Assembly (NCBI GenBank): GCA_029062865.1
Contig: JAIDPG010000175.1
Location: 1 to 8,222, forward strand
Source: Oscillospiraceae bacterium
Lineage (GTDB): Bacteria; Bacillota; Clostridia; Oscillospirales; Ruminococcaceae
Direction: 5' to 3'
DNA length: 8,222 nucleotides
This document shows positions 6,944 through 8,222 of the stretch, in pieces. The notes beneath the pieces are model-generated. The model saw nothing but the letters and a program-made list of their open reading frames with translations, searched no databases and was not told the DNA's origin. The position numbers were made by a program, and so were the translations under genes. The first letter of the stretch is position 1; the number at the start of each line of letters is the position of its first letter.

Positions 6944-6966
6944 TAAGCCGCGCTTCGCGCGGCTTA
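6944..6966 (+). repeat. Third hairpin of the murA-ftsQ array
   Basis: A perfect 10-bp stem, 6944-6953 with 6957-6966, around the loop TTC. It has the same GCTTCGC centre as the second hairpin but different flanking stem bases. It ends 9 nt before the ftsQ ribosome binding site and has no T tract. Confidence 0.8.
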
Positions 6967-6975
6967 AGGACGTTT

Positions 6976-6985
6976 AAGGAAGTGA
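6976..6985 (+). promoter_or_regulatory. Ribosome binding site deciding the ftsQ start
   Basis: AAGGAAGTGA differs by one base from AAGGAGGTGA and ends 5 nt before ATG 6991. The in-frame GTG at 6982 lies within this site and so is a poor start. Confidence 0.7.
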
Positions 6986-6990
6986 GACAA

Positions 6991-8181
6991 ATGCTGTTCA
7001 AACGCGGCTCTAAGAAACCGAATAACACGAAGCCGGGCTCTCCGAGATCGACAGCTCCGCAGAAGGCTATGCAAAAGCCCGCGCAAAAGCCGCCCGTTCA
7101 GCCGGACAGACCGCCCCGGAATATGCAAAAGCCGCCTGTTCAGCCGAATAAGCCGCAAGGAAATCCGCAAAGACCTCCGGTTCAGCCCGTTCAGCAGAAT
7201 AAGCCGCAGCCAAACCGGCAGAAGCCTGTTCAAAAACCCGTTCGGTTCAACAAGCATCTCCCGGGCGCGGCTGATAAAGCCAAGCAAAAGCCCGTGCGCA
7301 AGAAATTCCGCGGCGGAAATTACGCGCTTTATTACGTCCTCGGCGTGATCGTTCTTATCATCGCGTTTGTGATTCTCGCGAATACCGTGCTTTTCAAATG
7401 CAGAACGATAAGCGTTTCAGGCAATGATAACTATGACTCCGACGAGATAATTCTCGCTTCGGGAATAAACATCGGCGACAATCTTGTCAAGCTCAAGCCC
7501 TCAAAGGCGGCGGACAGCATTGTAAGCTCCCTCGCGTATATCGACGCGGCGACCGTGAAGAAATCCTACCCGACGAAGATAAACATCACCGTCACCGAAG
7601 CCGAGAAGTATTATTGCGTCGTCGCGGACGGCACAACGGCGGCTGTTTCGCGCCGCGGGAAGATAATCGAGCACTGCGAGGCGGGAAAGCTCCCTATTGT
7701 CAAGGGCTACGAGCCCGAAACACTTGAGGTCGGCGCGTGGCTCGCCTCCAAAACCGACGGTAAAAGCGACATTCCCGCGGAGGTTTTCGCCGCCGCCGAG
7801 AAGGCGGGGCTGAAAAACATCACCGTGGTTGACGTCAGCGACAAGTTCAACATTGAAGTAATTGTTGAGGACCGCGTTATTTTGAAGCTCGGCACGTCGG
7901 ACGACGTTGTCAGCAAGCTTCTTGTCGCGGTGGAGATCATCGAAAATCAGCTCGGAGAAACGGAATACGTCACGCTGATTTTAACGAATCCCGAAAAAGT
8001 CCCCGCGCAGACCAATCCGAACCCGAACAAGCCCGTTTCGAGCTCTTCAAAGCCCGCGTCCTCGACGACCACCACAAGCAGCGAAGCGCCAGAGACTCCC
8101 GAATATCCCGAAGATCCCGAGCCCGAAGAACCGGAAGAACCGGAATCTCCCGAGCCCGAGGAGCCCGAAGCTCCCGAATAA
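6991..8181 (+). CDS. ftsQ: Cell division protein FtsQ/DivIB with repeat-bearing basic tail and acidic C-terminal tail
   Basis: A 396-residue bitopic divisome protein; FtsQ/DivIB links early and late division proteins and acts with FtsL/DivIC and FtsB. Order seen: a Pro/Gln/Lys-rich cytoplasmic tail (1-110; 24 Pro, 18 Lys, 9 Arg, 2 acidic) with three tandem 14-residue repeats; one membrane segment (about 111-135); a POTRA domain from about 137 (C-R-T-I-S-V-S-G-N-D-N-Y through I-N-I-T-V-T-E-A); a beta region to about 333; a Ser/Thr/Asn linker; and an acidic Pro-Glu tail (365-396; 15 Glu, 1 Asp, 11 Pro). Identity rests on topology, the POTRA pattern and position after murA; sequence similarity in this family is always weak. 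The long tails at both ends are unusual. The ribosome binding site supports ATG 6991. The Pro-Glu frame continues beyond the stop. Confidence 0.9.
   Translation: MLFKRGSKKPNNTKPGSPRSTAPQKAMQKPAQKPPVQPDRPPRNMQKPPVQPNKPQGNPQRPPVQPVQQNKPQPNRQKPVQKPVRFNKHLPGAADKAKQKPVRKKFRGGNYALYYVLGVIVLIIAFVILANTVLFKCRTISVSGNDNYDSDEIILASGINIGDNLVKLKPSKAADSIVSSLAYIDAATVKKSYPTKINITVTEAEKYYCVVADGTTAAVSRRGKIIEHCEAGKLPIVKGYEPETLEVGAWLASKTDGKSDIPAEVFAAAEKAGLKNITVVDVSDKFNIEVIVEDRVILKLGTSDDVVSKLLVAVEIIENQLGETEYVTLILTNPEKVPAQTNPNPNKPVSSSSKPASSTTTTSSEAPETPEYPEDPEPEEPEEPESPEPEEPEAPE
7084..7209 (+). repeat. Three tandem 42-bp (14-residue) repeats in ftsQ
   Basis: Residues 32-45, 46-59 and 60-73 of FtsQ share the start Q-(K/R)-P-P-V-Q-P at an exact 14-residue spacing (P-P-V-Q-P at 34-38, 48-52 and 62-66). 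Later halves vary (D-R-P-P-R-N-M, N-K-P-Q-G-N-P, V-Q-Q-N-K-P-Q). The copies differ at the DNA level, so the array is not a very recent duplication. It lies on the cytoplasmic side. Confidence 0.85.
8083..8178 (+). repeat. Pro-Glu codon repeat encoding the FtsQ acidic tail
   Basis: The run encodes residues 365-396, in which half of the residues are acidic. It includes a 9-bp tandem repeat GAAGAACCG at 8125-8133 and 8134-8142. Such short repeats make length variation by slippage likely. Confidence 0.75.
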
Positions 8182-8222
8182 CACGAGCCCGAAAACCCAG
8201 AAGCTCAGTAATTTTGGATTTT

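Noticed and set aside
6855..6966. The hairpins after murA as intrinsic terminators ending the operon
   Set aside because: No stem is followed by a run of T, and ftsQ continues the same strand and pathway directly downstream.
6982..6990. GTG at 6982 as the ftsQ start
   Set aside because: It lies within the AAGGAAGTGA ribosome site itself. ATG 6991 is at the right distance.

Overview
The window is a stretch of a bacterial division and cell-wall (dcw) cluster. All genes are on the + strand and packed head to tail: the 3' end of murE, then complete murF, mraY, ftsW, murG, murA and ftsQ/divIB. Gene order, the clostridial-style MurG motif (A-E-N-H-Q), murA placed between murG and ftsQ, and a DivIB-like FtsQ suggest a GC-rich member of the Clostridia (Bacillota), perhaps Oscillospirales-like. 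The sequence does not fix a genus. The MurE fragment keeps the Arg of the meso-diaminopimelate signature (D-S-P-R), so a DAP-type peptidoglycan is likely.

Layout. At 1-2811, murE, murF and mraY are nearly fused: there are 4 nt between murE and murF, and murF and mraY share an ATGA overlap. This is a translationally coupled block that adds the third amino acid, adds D-Ala-D-Ala and makes lipid I. At 2842-4299 is ftsW, the SEDS glycan polymerase, with a strong ribosome binding site and an unusual basic N-terminal tail of about 117 residues. At 4300-4392 is a 93-nt leader with three alternative partners for one pyrimidine-rich arm, one of them overlapping the murG ribosome binding site. At 4393-5523 is murG (lipid II synthesis). 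At 5524-5592 is an AT-rich spacer with a perfect TATAAT. At 5593-6864 is murA (first committed step). At 6855-6966 are three tandem perfect hairpins, the first spanning the murA stop codon. At 6991-8181 is ftsQ/divIB, with a Pro/Gln/Lys-rich cytoplasmic tail of tandem 14-residue repeats and an acidic Pro-Glu extracytoplasmic tail.

Together the genes cover cytoplasmic precursor synthesis (MurA, MurE, MurF), the membrane lipid steps (MraY, MurG), and septal polymerisation and its regulation (FtsW, FtsQ). murD, murC and murB are not in the window; murD is absent from its frequent place between mraY and ftsW. The enzymes look intact and ordinary. The unusual parts are the disordered charged tails of FtsW and FtsQ, the competing-helix leader before murG, the palindromic array before ftsQ, and a Pro-Glu reading frame that continues past the ftsQ stop. 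I see no mobile element, CRISPR array, RNA gene or wholly new system.
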